Counted from the first letter of the stretch, positions 22,541-35,284 are shown. The stretch: DNA of 64,000 nt from Budorcas taxicolor (GCF_023091745.1 NC_068930.1:9694262-9758261); one strand, 5' to 3'. Made by a program: numbers and translations. Notes: a model not told the origin generated them from the sequence alone.

Positions 22541-23074
22541 TTTTTCAGCTCACCATACTAAATGATATTTTAAATGTAAAATCTGAATATAAATATCTTT
22601 TTGTAAGCAGCTTTTAGCAGAAAAAAGCTTTTTCAGGGAAGAGCTCTCTGCAGGACGCAGCTCTTTGTCTCATCAACAACTTTAAGCCAGGTACCCCCAT
22701 GCTCCACTCATCTCTGGCTAGCACATCTTTAAGATCTTTCGATCACACAATATTTTGCCTAACTTGTTGGTTCTTTCCATAGATAAATAAGTAGTAATGA
22801 AGAATAAGTAATTAACAAATGACTAGATCTCTTCTATTAAAAAAAAGTGTATATATACACATATAAAATCCCTCTTATTTTATGGTTAACATTTTTTGAA
22901 CTGGGTAAAGACCAAATCTGGGAACACTACTAAAACTTGGCAATTCATCTACAGGTAGAGAAAAATAGAGAGCAGAGGCTGTTAAGTGCCTCAGGACAGG
23001 CCACACTGCAAAATATGTACCGAGTCTGTCTTCTCTGACTCCACTCTTACCACCCTGAACCAAGCACCACTATT

Positions 23075-23175
23075 CTCTCTTACCTGAACTCATCAACTGA
23101 CTCCTTAACTAGTCTTCCTACTTCCATTCTGGGCCCCTTCAATCCATTTTATACACAGAAGCCAAAGTAACACTA
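23075..23175 (+). mobile_element. L2-like fragment
   Basis: ACTAGTCTTCCTACTTCCAT, CCTTCAATCCATTTTATACA and AGCCAAAGTAACACTAAAA resemble an ancient L2-associated repeat. Family assignment is weak. Confidence 0.4.
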
Positions 23176-23741
23176 AAACACAGATTACAAATAATATTGA
23201 CAATACCAAAAAGTTCATTGAGGAAATCTATTAACTGTTCTTTTGCCTGTTATAAGCAATAAACAAAAAGAACATTTTAAATTAAGAACAGCAAACCAGC
23301 AATTAAGAAGTTCTCTTATTTATGAAAGATAATTAAATGTAATGTGGGAGCTTCAAAATAAAATGCTCCGAAATATATGACATGTAAGAAACACAACAGA
23401 AACTGATTTAGCTTGAATATTTGTCTGAGTATCAAGCTTTTCAATTAATTCCTTCCCAATAGAAATTTTAATATCTTAAAGACATTGCTTCAAAACAGAA
23501 AATCATTTTGTTTTGACATTTTACCTAGTACTTTGCCTATGACTAAATTGTGCACTAAACTTTCATTGAATGTTCTTCAAAATAAGTTATTTGTCAGGTG
23601 TTTATTATTTATCTGACCAATTAGTCAATAGGACATTCGAGGTATCATACCTAGTAAGATGTCACTGAGAGTACTGCAGAAGACAAGAAAAAGTATCTAG
23701 GAAAATACTCTTGATAAGTGGCGATTATAACTGCTACCAGA

Positions 23742-23956
23742 GACTCACTGGAAAAGACTGATGCTGGGAGGGACTGGGGGCAGGAGGAGAAGGGGACGAC
23801 AGAGGATGCGATGGCTGGATGGCATCACTGACTCAATGGACGTGAGTCTGAGTGAACTCCAGGAGTTGGTGATGGACAGGGAGGCCTGGCGTGCTGCGAT
23901 TCACGGGGTTGCAAAGAGTTGGACATGACTGAGCGATTGAGCTGAGCTGAGCTGAG
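23742..23956 (+). mobile_element. BovB LINE copy 3, 3' end only
   Basis: Last about 215 bp of BovB (GACTCACTGGAAAAGACTG ... GGACATGACTGAGCGATTGA) ending in a (GAGCT)n simple repeat, the variable 3' tail of the family. Confidence 0.92.
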
Positions 23957-26782
23957 AGAAAAATGACATGTCTTTTCTTCAGATATATGTAAAGGCTTTT
24001 ATTCTAAAACTTTGCATCTTTATTATTGCTTTGTGTCAGTACATGGATGACCACTTGGAAAAATCCTTTATCTTACTCATTCTGTAAGATTTATGGAGAC
24101 AACCTACGTAGATTTTCACTTTATATTTTAGTGACTGTCTATTTCACAGATTTCTTCTAGGTAGGCTTTTTTCCTCTTTACTAAGGTAGCACAATGGAGT
24201 TTTTAGGCTTTGACCTGAATGAGACCACCAGGTGTCCATTGTTGGCATGAGACTATTATAATCACTGTCTCAAGAAATATCATTGTATCATAGCCCAGAA
24301 TAAAAATTTATTTTTTTAATTCTAGTACATTGCAGAGAATACCTACAAGCAATCCACATCTTGCTATCTGAAATGAATAATACTGTTATAATAATGATTG
24401 TTTTCATCTCACTTTCTAAACTAAAAATAGGAGAAAATTTTAGAGTGATAATTTTTAGTGTAAATATATTTCTAATTGATTCATTTAAGTTTTTTTCTTT
24501 GAAATTCCCATGAGAAAACAAAATCGTTGACAGAACACTTATAAATCAATGGAAAAATATACCATTGGTTTATTTTTGCTCAAAATATCATAGTTTAAAA
24601 ACAATTCTCCATCAATTAAACGAATTCTAAATTAAATTTTAAAATATAACTGATTTCTAAATATACACTCTTAAAAAGAATCTCAATTACCATTAACACA
24701 AGAAATTTTACATTAGAGAAATCTTAATTTGTACATGTTGACTGTTAATGTAAGAGCAAGTTCCTTGATTTATTACCTGCTACTGAATAAAAAAAAAAAG
24801 TACTCAATATGAAGGCTAGGAAAGAAGCAAGGGCATAAAAAGATGTTACCTTTTCATTTTTAAACTTTACTGTTTATTTCTATGCTCATATATTACTTCT
24901 ATAAAAATACAGAACTTAACTGATCACATACTACTAATATGGTACTACATTACATACTTTGGGATTCCTTAGAATAAGAGATGCCACAATTCTAAACCCC
25001 TGTTACTCTAGGGTTTTTAAAAAACATTATTATATTTATTTGGTGTAGGAGGGATCACACAAAAACCTGTGATTAAATTTTAAGAATCTGAATTTCCTAA
25101 TGTCATTTCAGTTCACTGAAATAAAACAGAAAGCAAAATCTCATATATATATATACACACACACAGCACTGCTATACAAATCTAGATTGCTGAAGGTTTA
25201 CAAGTTCTGTCATTATAAAATAAAAAAATTATACAATTTCTGTTAAATGTAAGTATTACAGAAAAATTATACGGTGCTTCTAAAGAGAACACATAAAATT
25301 GTTTTTTTTCCAGATTGCTATTTATTGCTATTTATTTCATATTTCTCCAACCATTGAAAAAACGCTGAAGTAGTACCACTGCTTTGCTACAAGTCAGTCA
25401 ATATACACTGGAGTTCAAACCTTTCTCTTGCACTCTATAAACCTTCTGTTGTGCATACTGCATTAACGAAGAGATCAGACACCCTCAGTGACAGGAACTA
25501 ACAGAACAACGGAACAAAAAGAACCATCAAGCAGGGAAAGAATACTGAACAGTTCAATGCGGACAGATGAGTCATGGCTCTCTAACTTGCATTTCTTTCA
25601 AAAATCAGTTGTACATAAAGTTTCTAAGAATATTAACATTTTCCAAATTCACTTATTTAGGATCTACTCATCCTATTATTTGAACCAGCAGTTTAGTACA
25701 AAATAAGAAATTATGTCAAAACAATACTCAAGAAGCAACTTTAGAAAAAGAACTAAAACAAAGCCCATATTTAATTTTTATATTAATTTTATAAAACTAC
25801 AAATATTTCCAATAATAGTGTGACAGCACTTTGGAACACTACTTACCTAGAGCAATGTTTACTCCCAACTATGTTCACAAGACCACCAGTTTAGAGGGAT
25901 GTCATGTTCAAATAAGTTTAGGAAAAAGTACATGCTATACTGCTTATTATAATACACACTAGCTTTTTAAAGAACAGTTATCCAGTCAGGAAACCCTTTC
26001 AATTGTGAATCACCAGAAGTTCCCCATTTATGTGGCCACAGTATACTTTTTTCACAGAGCGTATAGAGGAAGTTTAGAAAATGCTGATAATCAGCATTTA
26101 AGGCATGTTTTCCCCCATGTAATCTACAAGCAAGGTCTAACACTCAAAACAGTAGTAGTAGCAACGTTTTTTCTTTTTTTACTTTTGTATAGGAAAAGAA
26201 AAAAAGAATTATGTTGCATTCTGCTCAAGAAAAAGAAAATTAAAATGTGCTGCCAAACTCTGGCGTTAATACTTGTGGTCACTGTGACAAATGTATACAT
26301 ATGGCATTGGAAAGACTCCGATTATCAAAACCTGACATCCAAGCCTCAGCCACGGTCTTTTCAATACAATTTTTCATATATTTTGTTATATTCTTGAAGC
26401 CCTTCTGAAGAATGTTCAGAGAATTTTACAATCAAGTCTTGTCTAATCTATCTTAATAATTCTGTCTCATCAACCATCGACTTTACATTTCTTTCCTTCT
26501 AGGCAAACAAGCATTTCAGCCCTTTATGGGTCATACTGCCATTATAGCACTAGCAATTTTAAAGTTTTTATTTTTTTTAAATAAAATTAGAACAAGCCAT
26601 ATCCATGATCTCTCCAAATCCTTCCACAAATAGATGATTTTCATTATTCTCAGACAAACAGCTTCTACTGTGAAAATCCTTCAGAACAAAGTTCCAAACA
26701 GACAACTTAAACTAAAAAGGAAAAAAGGCAATCCTGGTTTGAAATTACTCAACAAAAATACGGGTACAACTACCGTTCAAAT
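23957..26782. other. Unique AT-rich intron
   Basis: No gene is supported. An (AT)n/(AC)n microsatellite lies near 25143-25165. The 130-residue plus frame at 26005-26397 has a hydrophobic stretch but no recognised family, splice context or codon signature. Confidence 0.5.
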
Positions 26783-26992
26783 GGGCTTCCCTGGTGGCTC
26801 AGAGGTTAAAGCGTCTGCCTGAAATGCGGGAGACCCGGGTTTGATCCCTGGGTTGGGAAGATCCCCTGGAGAAGGAAATGGCAACCCACTCCAGTATTCT
26901 TGCCTGGAGAATCCCATGGACGGAGGAGCCTGGTGGGCTACAGTCCACGGGGTCGCAAAGAGTTGGACACGACTGAGCGACTTCACTTCACT
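26783..26992 (+). mobile_element. Bov-tA SINE with target-site duplication
   Basis: Near-consensus Bov-tA: head GGGCTTCCCTGGTGGCTCAG, B-box-like GGGTTTGATCCC (26837-26848), BovA body. Flanked by the perfect direct repeat GTTCAAAT (26775-26782 and 26993-27000). Confidence 0.93.
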
Positions 26993-27000
26993 GTTCAAAT

Positions 27001-27954
27001 AACCATTAATATCTCTTTGTATTCACTTGCATTAATAGTAACACTATATATGACAAAAATTATATTATACAAGTGTCTAAACACAGTCACTACAAACTTT
27101 ATAAACAGTTTACTGGTTGAGCAAATACAGCATTAGAACTAATTACACTTAAATGGTGTTAAAATTTGCAGAGAACATGAGCTCATTCCAAGAATGGCAC
27201 AGAAAAGTTGAAAATTTGATGCTTTTTTTTTTTTAAGGTAATACTATTACAAATTTATATTTTAAAATAAAAGCTTCACAGTGTTTCTAATACCTTATCT
27301 TAATCATGACCACTGTCATAGCTGATGCTTAGCCAAATTAGTGTCACAGAGTTTCAGAAAACTTCAAACCTTTCTACAGGGCCCCTTTCATTACCCACAA
27401 AGTTGCAATAGCTAATTTTTGCAAAATTAGTTAATGGTTGGGTGAAAGAAAAAATATGACTGGTTCAAAGCATATGGATACCTACTGCATGGGAATCTAC
27501 AATTACTTCAAAATTAAAAGCTTAATATAAGCAAGCAACAAACATATGAACTGCCAATGGCACTACTGGCATGCGATCCTGGAACCCTGTATCCTACCAT
27601 AAAAATTTTAGGATAGTAGCAACTGTCCAACGGAAGCTCATTTTAAAGCCTACAATTAATACAGTAAGGAAGTCATTTAGGTTAGTGATTCAAACCACCA
27701 AGACACTCCTGGCATCATAAAAACAATGCAAAGCCAGTAGCACCTAAAACAGTAAAATGAATTAATTTCCTTTTCTGTCGCCAGGATATTATTGTCTGTT
27801 GATCTGCTGTTGTCCTCAACAGCTCAGTGATGTTTCACACTTTAAGTAAACAGTCAACACTGCAATTATACTGTGCTCTTCAAAGAATTATTACATGAAT
27901 TGCATTTATTGTTTAAATCCATTACAGGGTAAAACCCCTCAATTTTTCATTCTC
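27001..27954. other. Unique intron
   Basis: No gene or confident repeat seen. Confidence 0.45.
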
Positions 27955-28162
27955 TGCTGCTGCTAAGTCGCTTCAGTCGTGTCCGACTCTGTGCGACCCC
28001 ATAGACAGCAGCCCACCAGGCTCCCCCATCCCTGGGATTCTCCAGGCAAGAACACTGGAGTGGGTTGCCATTTCCTTCTCCAATGCATGAAAGTGAAAAG
28101 TTAGAGTGAAGTTGCTCAGTCGTGTCCGACTCTTAGCGACCCCATGGACTGAAGAGTTGCAA
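27955..28162 (-). mobile_element. BOV-A2 SINE, partial
   Basis: Minus-strand BOV-A2: (GCT)n start, GGCAAGAACACTGGAGTGGG, the linker AATGCATGAAAGTGAAAAG, then the start of a second unit cut at GACTGAAGAG. Confidence 0.88.
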
Positions 28163-28257
28163 ATCTCTTTTATTATTTTATTCTTTTGGGAGTAAAAAAC
28201 ATAAAAATGTGTTAAATATTGATTTAAATAATATATACACATTATTGATTTCTGAGG

Positions 28258-28301
28258 AAACTATAATCAAAGACTTATATATGTGTCTTTGATTATAGTT
28301 T
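28258..28301. repeat. Perfect 17-bp inverted repeat (hairpin)
   Basis: Arms AAACTATAATCAAAGAC (28258-28274) and GTCTTTGATTATAGTTT (28285-28301) are exact reverse complements around a 10-base loop. It is not part of a repeat I recognise. Confidence 0.95.
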
Positions 28302-28829
28302 TAGACATGAATCTGCAAGAATGAAGGTAACTGTTGTCCCAAATGAGCCACACCTCAGAAAAATGCTAAGGGCACCAAAAAGATTTTTCAAGCTATGCTT
28401 GAAGCAAGAATAATTAGCTAGCAGATGACCAATACAAGGCTTCCATTTTCTCCACCAAAGAAAATGATGTTCAGACACCCTAGAGAGAAAATTTTACATG
28501 AAGCCACTGGGAGATTTTCACACATCTTATAGCAGATTACAAACTCAGAGAAAGAAGATCCCAAGATACTGAAAGAACATAACAAGCATATTTTCAGTGT
28601 TCCTATCAAAGACTAGGACATAGGACCTTGTCCAATAAATGCCAAAGACTCAGGAATGGGAAGATATTGTCAAAAAATTATGACAAAAATAGGGATTTGG
28701 AAGCTCCATGAGCCCCTTCAACACTCTAAATAGTAAATTAAACAATGACTTGAGAATATTTTAAGAGTAGGGGCCTAGCTCTCAGAAAAATAAATCAAAA
28801 TCCAAAGTTGACACATTACCTACATCTGA

Positions 28830-29765
28830 TATACTACCTAAATTTCCAGTTTTCAACAACAACAAAAATACAAGACATGCAAAGAAACAGAAATCTGTGA
28901 CTCATAGCCAGGAGAAGGGTGTGGGGGAAGCAGTCAACAGAAACACTCTAATAGGTCCAGATGTTGAAGTTGGCAAGGATTTCAAAGAAGCTGTTACAAG
29001 TGTGTTTAAAGAAGCTATGTCCAAAAATTAAACAAAAATATGGTAACAATGATTAAAAATAAATAGAAAATCTAAATAGAAAAATATAAGCCATAAAAAG
29101 AACCAAAGACCAGTTCTAAAACATACAATACAGTAACTGAAATGAAAAAATTATTAGAGGGTCTCAGGAGCAGATTTGAAGTGGAGGAAAGAAATCAGTA
29201 AACTCAAAGACATATCAATAGAAATTATCAAATCTGCAGAGTAGAGAGAAAAAAAACAAGCAAAAATTACATGTAGGATACAATCACATGCATAATAGGA
29301 GTCTCAGAAGAGGAGAAAAAAACGTGAAAAAACAATGGCTATAGATGTCTCATATTTGATGAAAAACATTCATCTACAGATCCAAGAAGTTCAATAAACA
29401 CAGAAATCAACACCTAGACTTACCACAGGCAAGTTGGTATGAGACAAATACAAACAAAATCTTGAAAGTCACAAGAGAAAAAGTGACTCATACACACAGA
29501 AGAGTAATGATACAATTAAAAGCTAATTTCTCATCAGAATGACATGTTTAAAATGCTGAAAGAAAAAAAAGGTTAATCAAGAGTTATATATAGGGCTAAA
29601 CCACTCTTCAGAAATAAAGTCATAGACAAGACATTCCCAGATAAACAAGGAATGAGAAAATCAGGTGGCTAATAGAACAATCTTATTAGAAATATTAAAG
29701 GAAGTTTCTAGAGCTGAAAAGAATGACACCAGATGGTAAATAAGCCAACAGAAAGGGAAGTTTTT
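28830..29765 (+). mobile_element. L1M ORF1 fragment
   Basis: Decayed sense-strand ORF1: GAAATGAAAAAATTATTAGA, GATCCAAGAAGTTCAATAAA, CAAAATCTTGAAAGTCACAA. Many stops. Confidence 0.75.
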
Positions 29766-29769
29766 TTGA

Positions 29770-30757
29770 GACACCATATGATCGGTCCTGGAGAATGATC
29801 TACATGTGTTGGAAAAGAGTTAATATATTCTCCTCTTGTTATGTGGAGAAATACATTTAAGTTGGTCAATAGTGTACAAGTTTTCTATATCCTTAGTTTT
29901 TTGTTCTATCAGATGAAAAGAAAGGAGTATTAAAATCTTCAACTATAATTGTTTAGTTGTAAATTTGCCCTTTTAATTCTATCATTTTCTGCTTAATGTA
30001 TTTTGAGTCTCAGTAGTTAGGTGGATAAACATTTATAACAGTACATATTCTTGACACATTGATCCTTTTATCATTATGAATTTTCCCTCTTTAACTCCAG
30101 TAATGCTTTTTATCTTAAAGTCTATTTTGTCTGTTCTCAAAATAGTTACTGTACCTAATACTATCTGCAAGATATGTCTTTTCTCTTTTTATTTTCAACT
30201 TATTTGAACCTATTCAACTTATTTCAATTGATCTGGCTCTAAAGTATGTTTCTTTTGATAAGATATAGTTGGATTCTGCTTTTTTATCAAGTTGGAAATT
30301 TTCTGCCTTTTGATTGCAGTGTTTATACCACTCACACTTAATGCAATTATTGATAAGACTATATTTATATCTGTGACTTTAATATTTTTATTATGTCTCA
30401 TGTCTTATTTTTCCTTTATTAATATCTTTTGGCTTATGTAAGTAGTTCTTACATGCTATTTTAACTGACTGTTAACTTTCTCGCTATACTTCTTGAGTGA
30501 TTTTCTTAGTGGCTGTTCTAGGGGCCACAATACACATCATCAACTCATAACAATATATTTCAGGTGACCCCGTGAACTACACAGTCCATGGAATTCTCCA
30601 GGCCAGAATACTGGAGTGGGTAGCCTTTCCCTTCTCCAGGGGATTTTCCCAACCCAGAGATTGAACCCAGGTCTCCCACATTGCAGGTGGATTCTTTACC
30701 AGCTGAGCCACAAGGGAAGCCCATATTTCAGGTTAATACTAGCTTACCTTTTATCTG
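29770..30757 (-). mobile_element. L1M ORF2 N-terminal fragment (antisense)
   Basis: Antisense L1 ORF2 endonuclease-region text: CCTGGAGAATGATCTACATG, GATCCTTTTATCATTATGAA, AAGTCTATTTTGTCTGTTCT, towards the ORF2 start near 30350. It is opposite in orientation to the adjoining ORF1 piece. A Bov-tA is inserted at 30566-30722. Confidence 0.72.
30566..30722 (-). mobile_element. Bov-tA SINE, partial, with target-site duplication
   Basis: Minus-strand Bov-tA lacking its 3' end: B-box complement GATTGAACCCAGG and head GAGCCACAAGGGAAGCCC. Flanked by an exact 11-bp direct repeat ATATTTCAGGT (30555-30565 and 30723-30733). Confidence 0.93.
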
Positions 30758-32168
30758 CTGTGAAAGTGCTGCACTAAATATGGCAGCAAATTTGGAAAAC
30801 TCAGCAGTGGCCACAGGACTGGAAAGGTCAGTTTTCATTCCAATCCGAAAGAAAGGCAATGTCAAACAATGTTCAAACTACTGCACAATTGAACTCATCT
30901 CACATGCTAGCAAAGAAATGCTCAAAATCCTCCAAGCCAGGCTTCAACAGTATGTGTACCGTGAACTTCCAGATGTTCAAGCTGGATTTAAAAAAGGCAG
31001 AGGAACCAGAGAAATCAAATTGCCAACATCCGCTGGATCATCGAAAAAGCAAGAGAGCTGCAGAAAAACATCTATTTCTGCTTTATTGACTACGCCAAAG
31101 CCTTTGACTGTGTGGATCACAGCAAACTGTGGAAAATTCTTAAAGAGATGAATTAAAATTCTTACCTACCTCCCGATAAATCTGTATGCAGGTCAAGAAG
31201 CAACAGTTAGAACTGGACATGGAACAACAGGCTGGTTCCAAATAGGGAAAGGAGTATGTCAAGGCTGTATATTGTCACCCTGCTTATTTAACTTAAATGC
31301 AGAGTACATCATGTGAAATGCTGGCCTGGATGAAGCACAAGCTGGAATCAAGATTGCTGGGAGAAATATCATAACCTCAGATATGCAGATGACACAACCA
31401 TTATGGCAGAAAGCGAAGAACTAAAGCGCCTCTTGATAAAAGTAAAAGAAGAGAGTGAAAAAGCTGGCTTAAAGCTCAACATTCAGAAAACTAAGATCAT
31501 GGCATCTGGTCCCATCACTCATGGCAAATAGATGGGGAAAAAATGGAAACAGTGAGAGACTTTATCTTGTTGGGCTCCAAAATCACTGCAGATGATGACT
31601 GCAGCCATGAAATTAAAAGATGCGTGCTCCTTGGAAGAAAAGCTATGACTAACGTAAACAGCATATTAAAAAGCAGAGACATTACTTTGCCAAAAAAGGT
31701 CCATCTAGTTAAAGCTATGGTTTATCCAGTAGTCATGTATGGATGTGAGAGTTGGACTCTAAAGAAAGCTGAGGGCCAAAGAATTGATGCTTTTGAACTG
31801 TGGTGTTGGAGAAGACTCTCGAGAGTCCCTTGGACTGCAAGGAGATACAACCAGTCCATCCTAAAGGAAATCAGTCCTGAATATTCCTTGGAAGGACTGA
31901 TGCTGAAGCTGAAACTCCCATACTTTAGCCACCTGATGTGAAGAACCTGACTCATTGGAAAAGACTCTGATGCTGGGAAAGATTGAAGGCGGGAGGAGAA
32001 GGGGATGACAGAGGATGAGATGGTTGGAATGCATCACTGACTCGATGGACATTAGTTTGAGCAAGCTCCAGGAGTTGGTGATGGATAGGGAAGCCTGGCA
32101 TGCTGCAGTCCATGGGGTTGCAGAGTCGGATACAACTGAGTGACTGAACTGAACTGAACTGAACTGAC
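30758..32168 (+). mobile_element. BovB LINE copy 4, 5'-truncated
   Basis: BovB from mid-RT (AAATTTGGAAAACTCAGCAG) to the 3' end, which finishes in four CTGAA/ACTGA units. Motif A (FIDYAKAFDCVDHS) and the YADD catalytic block near 31380-31390 are readable, but in different frames and with indels. It retains the ancestral GCTGGATCATCG version at 31032-31043, unlike copies 1 and 5. CTAGCTTA-like sequence occurs on both sides and may be a decayed target duplication. Confidence 0.93.
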
Positions 32169-32181
32169 TAGTTTAACTGTG

Positions 32182-32400
32182 GGTTTCCCAGGTGGTGCTA
32201 GTGGTAAAGAATCCGCCTATCAATGCAGGTAGACATTAAGAGACACAGGTTCAATCCCTGGGTCAGGGTGATTCCCTGAAGGAGAGCATGGCAACCCACA
32301 CCAGTATTCTTGCCTGGAGAATCCCTATGGACAGAGAAGCCTGGCAGGCTACAGTCCACAGGGTTTCAAATAGTTGGACACAACTGAAGTGACTTAACAT
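32182..32400 (+). mobile_element. Bov-tA SINE
   Basis: Diverged Bov-tA: GGGTTTCCCAGGTGGTGCTA head with a 9-base insertion-like AGACATTAAG, B-box-like AGGTTCAATCCC, BovA body. Flanked by imperfect TAGTTTAACTGTGG / TAGCTTAATTATGG. Confidence 0.85.
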
Positions 32401-32589
32401 GCCCTAGCTTAATTATGGTAAAATATAGCAACTTTGCTCCAATGTAGCTCCATTTCTACCTTTCTCATGGTTATAACTATTGCTTTATGAAACTTTTATG
32501 TTTTCTTAAGAGTAATTAAGAGATATACATCAAGCCTTTTATATTTCCCATGCAATTATCATGTCTATTAGACCATACATTTGGACAGG

Positions 32590-32650
32590 TTGGAAACTGT
32601 TTTGGTGAAGAGTCAAATAGTAAATATTTTAGGCTCTGCAGGTCATATCT
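32590..32650. mobile_element. hAT MITE fragment (MER3-like)
   Basis: GTCAAATAGTAAATATTTTA followed by GGCTCTGCAGGTCATATC resembles the 5' part of the same MITE family seen at 14402 and 45590. Short and diverged. Confidence 0.5.
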
Positions 32651-32659
32651 GCTGCATAT

Positions 32660-34995
32660 TATTGGTTTTTTCTCAGTTTCATGGAAAAATAACTGACATA
32701 TAAGTTTAAGGCATACACTTTGATGGTTTGATTTATATATAGGATAAAAGTCATTACCACAATAGGTTCAACTAACATCCATCTTCTCACATAGATACAA
32801 TTTAAAATAAGAAAGAAGAAAAAAGGCAAAAAAATCTATTCATGTGAGAACGAACTCAGGATTTACTCTAAGAACTTACTCATATATTGTACAGCAGTAT
32901 ACACAATATATACAAATAAATATAACTTGCTTGTCATTGCTCTTGTTATTACAATCATACTTAATGGCTTGCCTGCAGGACCCTGCCCCTTTCAGTTCAG
33001 TTCAGTCCAGTCACTCAGTCCTGTCTGACTAGGCGACCCCTGGACTGCAGCACACCAGGCTTTCCCTCTGCTGGACTGTAACTAAAGTGCCCTTGTTCAG
33101 TTCATGGAGATAGTTTGTCCCTGCCCACCTGAGAACAGAGGAGATTAACATACCCCTTCCGAAGTCCGGTCATTCCCTTGGAGACGTTCTGCAAGACGGA
33201 AGACCCTTTCATTTCACTTCCCCACTGCCTCCTTCAATTCTGCCTTTTGACTTTAGTTCCCCACTGCTTCTACCTCTCTGATCTATAAAAAAAACCTGGT
33301 ATCCAGACCCAAATAAGATGGTTGTTTTGAGGTGCTAGCCTGCCATCTTCTGTTTGCTGGCTCCCCAATGAAAGTCTCTTCCTTGCCTCAAAAAAAAAAA
33401 GTGCAGAGGGGTTCCCTTTCTCCACATCCAGGGCACCATTTGTTATCCCTTGTGTTTTTCATGATATGGCCATTTTAATAGGTGTGAGGTATCTGACTGT
33501 GTTTTAATTTACATTCTCCTGATGACTAATGATGTTGAACATCTCTTCATGTACCTGTTGGACTTTCACATATCTTCAAAGAAGATATGTCTATTCAGAT
33601 TCTTTGCCCCTCTTTAAATTGGAATTTTAGGGTTTTCTGCTACTGAGTTATATGAGTTCTGTATGTATTCTGGATATTAACCCCTCATCAGATACATAGT
33701 TTACAAGTATTTTTTCCCATTCGATAGGCTGCCTTTTCACTTTGCTGATGGTTTCTTTGGCTGTGCAGAAGCTTTTCAGCTTGCTGTAGTCACACTGGTT
33801 GATTTTTTATTTTGTTGCTGTGCTTTAGGTGTTATCTCCAAAAAATCATTACTAAGACCTATTTCAAGGACCTTTACTCCTATGTTTTATTCTAGGAGTT
33901 TCATAGTTCCAGGTTTATATTTAGGTCTTTAACATATTTCAACTTAATGTTTGTGATTAGTGTACAATATGAGTCCAGTTTCACTCTTTTACATAAAATA
34001 TCCAGTTATCCCAGCACCATTTATTGAAGAGACCGTCATTCCTCTATTAACTATTCTTGACTCTCATCAAATATTTGTTGACCATAGATGGTTAGGTTTA
34101 TTCCTGGGCTTGGGTCTATTTCTCTGACTTTATGTCAGTACATTACTGTTTTGATGGCTATAGCTTTATAGTACAGCTTAAAATGTTGTTTTTCCTCAGG
34201 ATTTCTCTGGCTGTTTGGCGACTTTTGTGGTTTCATGTACATTTTAGGAGTGATTTTTCTACTTCCATTAAAAAAAAAAAAAAGGCATTGGAATCCTGAA
34301 AGGGCTTGCACTGAGTCTGTAGATGGCTTTTGGTAAAACTGACATTTTAACAATATTAAATCTTCCAATCCGTCAATTCAGGATACCTTTCCATTTATAG
34401 GTGTTTTCTTCAGCTATTTTCATCAAAGGACTGGCAGTTTTCATTGCAGAGATCTTTCATCTCCTATAATTAATTTATTCCTAGGAATTTTATTTTTGAT
34501 GCTAACACAAATGAGATCAATTTCTTCATTTTCCCAAATTTTGCTGTTTGTGTATGGAAAGGCATTGATTTCTGTATGTTTATTTGGCATTCTGCAACAT
34601 TACTGAATTCACTCATATATCTAACAGCTTTTTGGTTTAGTGTTTAATTTCTATATATAAAATCGTGTAATCTACAAATAGAGACAATTTTATTTTTTCC
34701 TTTCCAATTCTGATCCTTTTTCTTTTTCTTGCCTGATTGCTCTAAACAGGACTTCCCATACTATGTGAATATAAGTGGTGAGAATGGGCACTTATCTTGT
34801 TCCTGATCTTAGAGGAAAAGTGTTCAACATTTCACCTCTTGCTTGATGTTAAGCCGTATTATATTGATATGTTTCTTTTATGTCTAATTTGTTAAGAGGT
34901 TTTTATTTTTAACTTATGAATGGATGCTGAGTTTTCTCAAATGCTTATTGTCTGCTGAGATGACCATACGATCTTTTTCTTTTATTATCTAAACA
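32660..34995 (-). mobile_element. L1MA-type LINE, 3' half (antisense)
   Basis: Antisense older L1: 3' UTR 32665-32990 (GTCATTACCACAATAGGTTC), then after an inserted unit the ORF2 C-terminal half from 33401 (TTTCTCCACATCCAGGGCAC) to about 34990 (TGAGATGACCATACGATC). It is interrupted there by a ruminant L1 and resumes at about 42920. Confidence 0.82.
32991..33400. mobile_element. Chimeric insertion: BovB tail, LTR-like sequence, poly(A)
   Basis: Three joined parts inside L1MA. 32991-33076 is an antisense BovB/BovA 3' tail (TTCAGTTCAGTTCAGTCC). 33077-33389 is LTR-like sequence with a TATAAAAAAA box at 33284 and a polyadenylation-signal-like CCAATGAAAG at 33365. An 11-A tract follows at 33390-33400. 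The flanking L1 lacks several hundred consensus bases here. ERV1-type LTR identity is tentative. Confidence 0.55.
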
Positions 34996-35090
34996 ATTTA
35001 TCTTATATTGGAGTATAGTTGATTGCAAATGTTGTGCCAGGCATACAGCAAAGTGATTCAGTCATACATATACATTTATCTATTCTTTTT

Positions 35091-35284
35091 TCCTGGTGGC
35101 TCAGCAGTGAACAATCTGCCTGCCAATGGAGGGCACGTGGGTTCGATCCCTGGGTCAGTAAGATATCCTGAAGAAGGAAATGGCAACCATTCCAGGATTC
35201 TTGCCTGGGAAATCCCATGGACAGAGGAGGCATGCTGCAGTCTATGGGGCCACAAAGAGTCACACAACTTAGCAACTAAACAAC
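35091..35284 (+). mobile_element. Bov-tA SINE with target-site duplication
   Basis: Bov-tA with head TTCCTGGTGGCTCAGCAGT, B-box-like GGGTTCGATCCC, and an AACAAC end. Flanked by exact ATTCTTTTT (35082-35090 and 35285-35293) inside the L1 3' UTR. Confidence 0.9.

Larger units (their letters stand above)
21400..23741. other. Mostly unique AT-rich intron
   Basis: Holds one MIR and one L2-like piece (listed separately). A 120-residue minus frame at 22005-22367 overlaps the start of the MIR and shows no domain. Confidence 0.5.

Noticed and set aside
23936..23956. (GAGCT)n as an independent microsatellite
   Set aside because: It is the variable 3' tail of BovB copy 3.
26005..26397. 130-residue plus-strand frame with a hydrophobic segment
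   Set aside because: No recognised domain, no splice context, AT-rich composition like its surroundings. Would need conservation or transcripts to revive.
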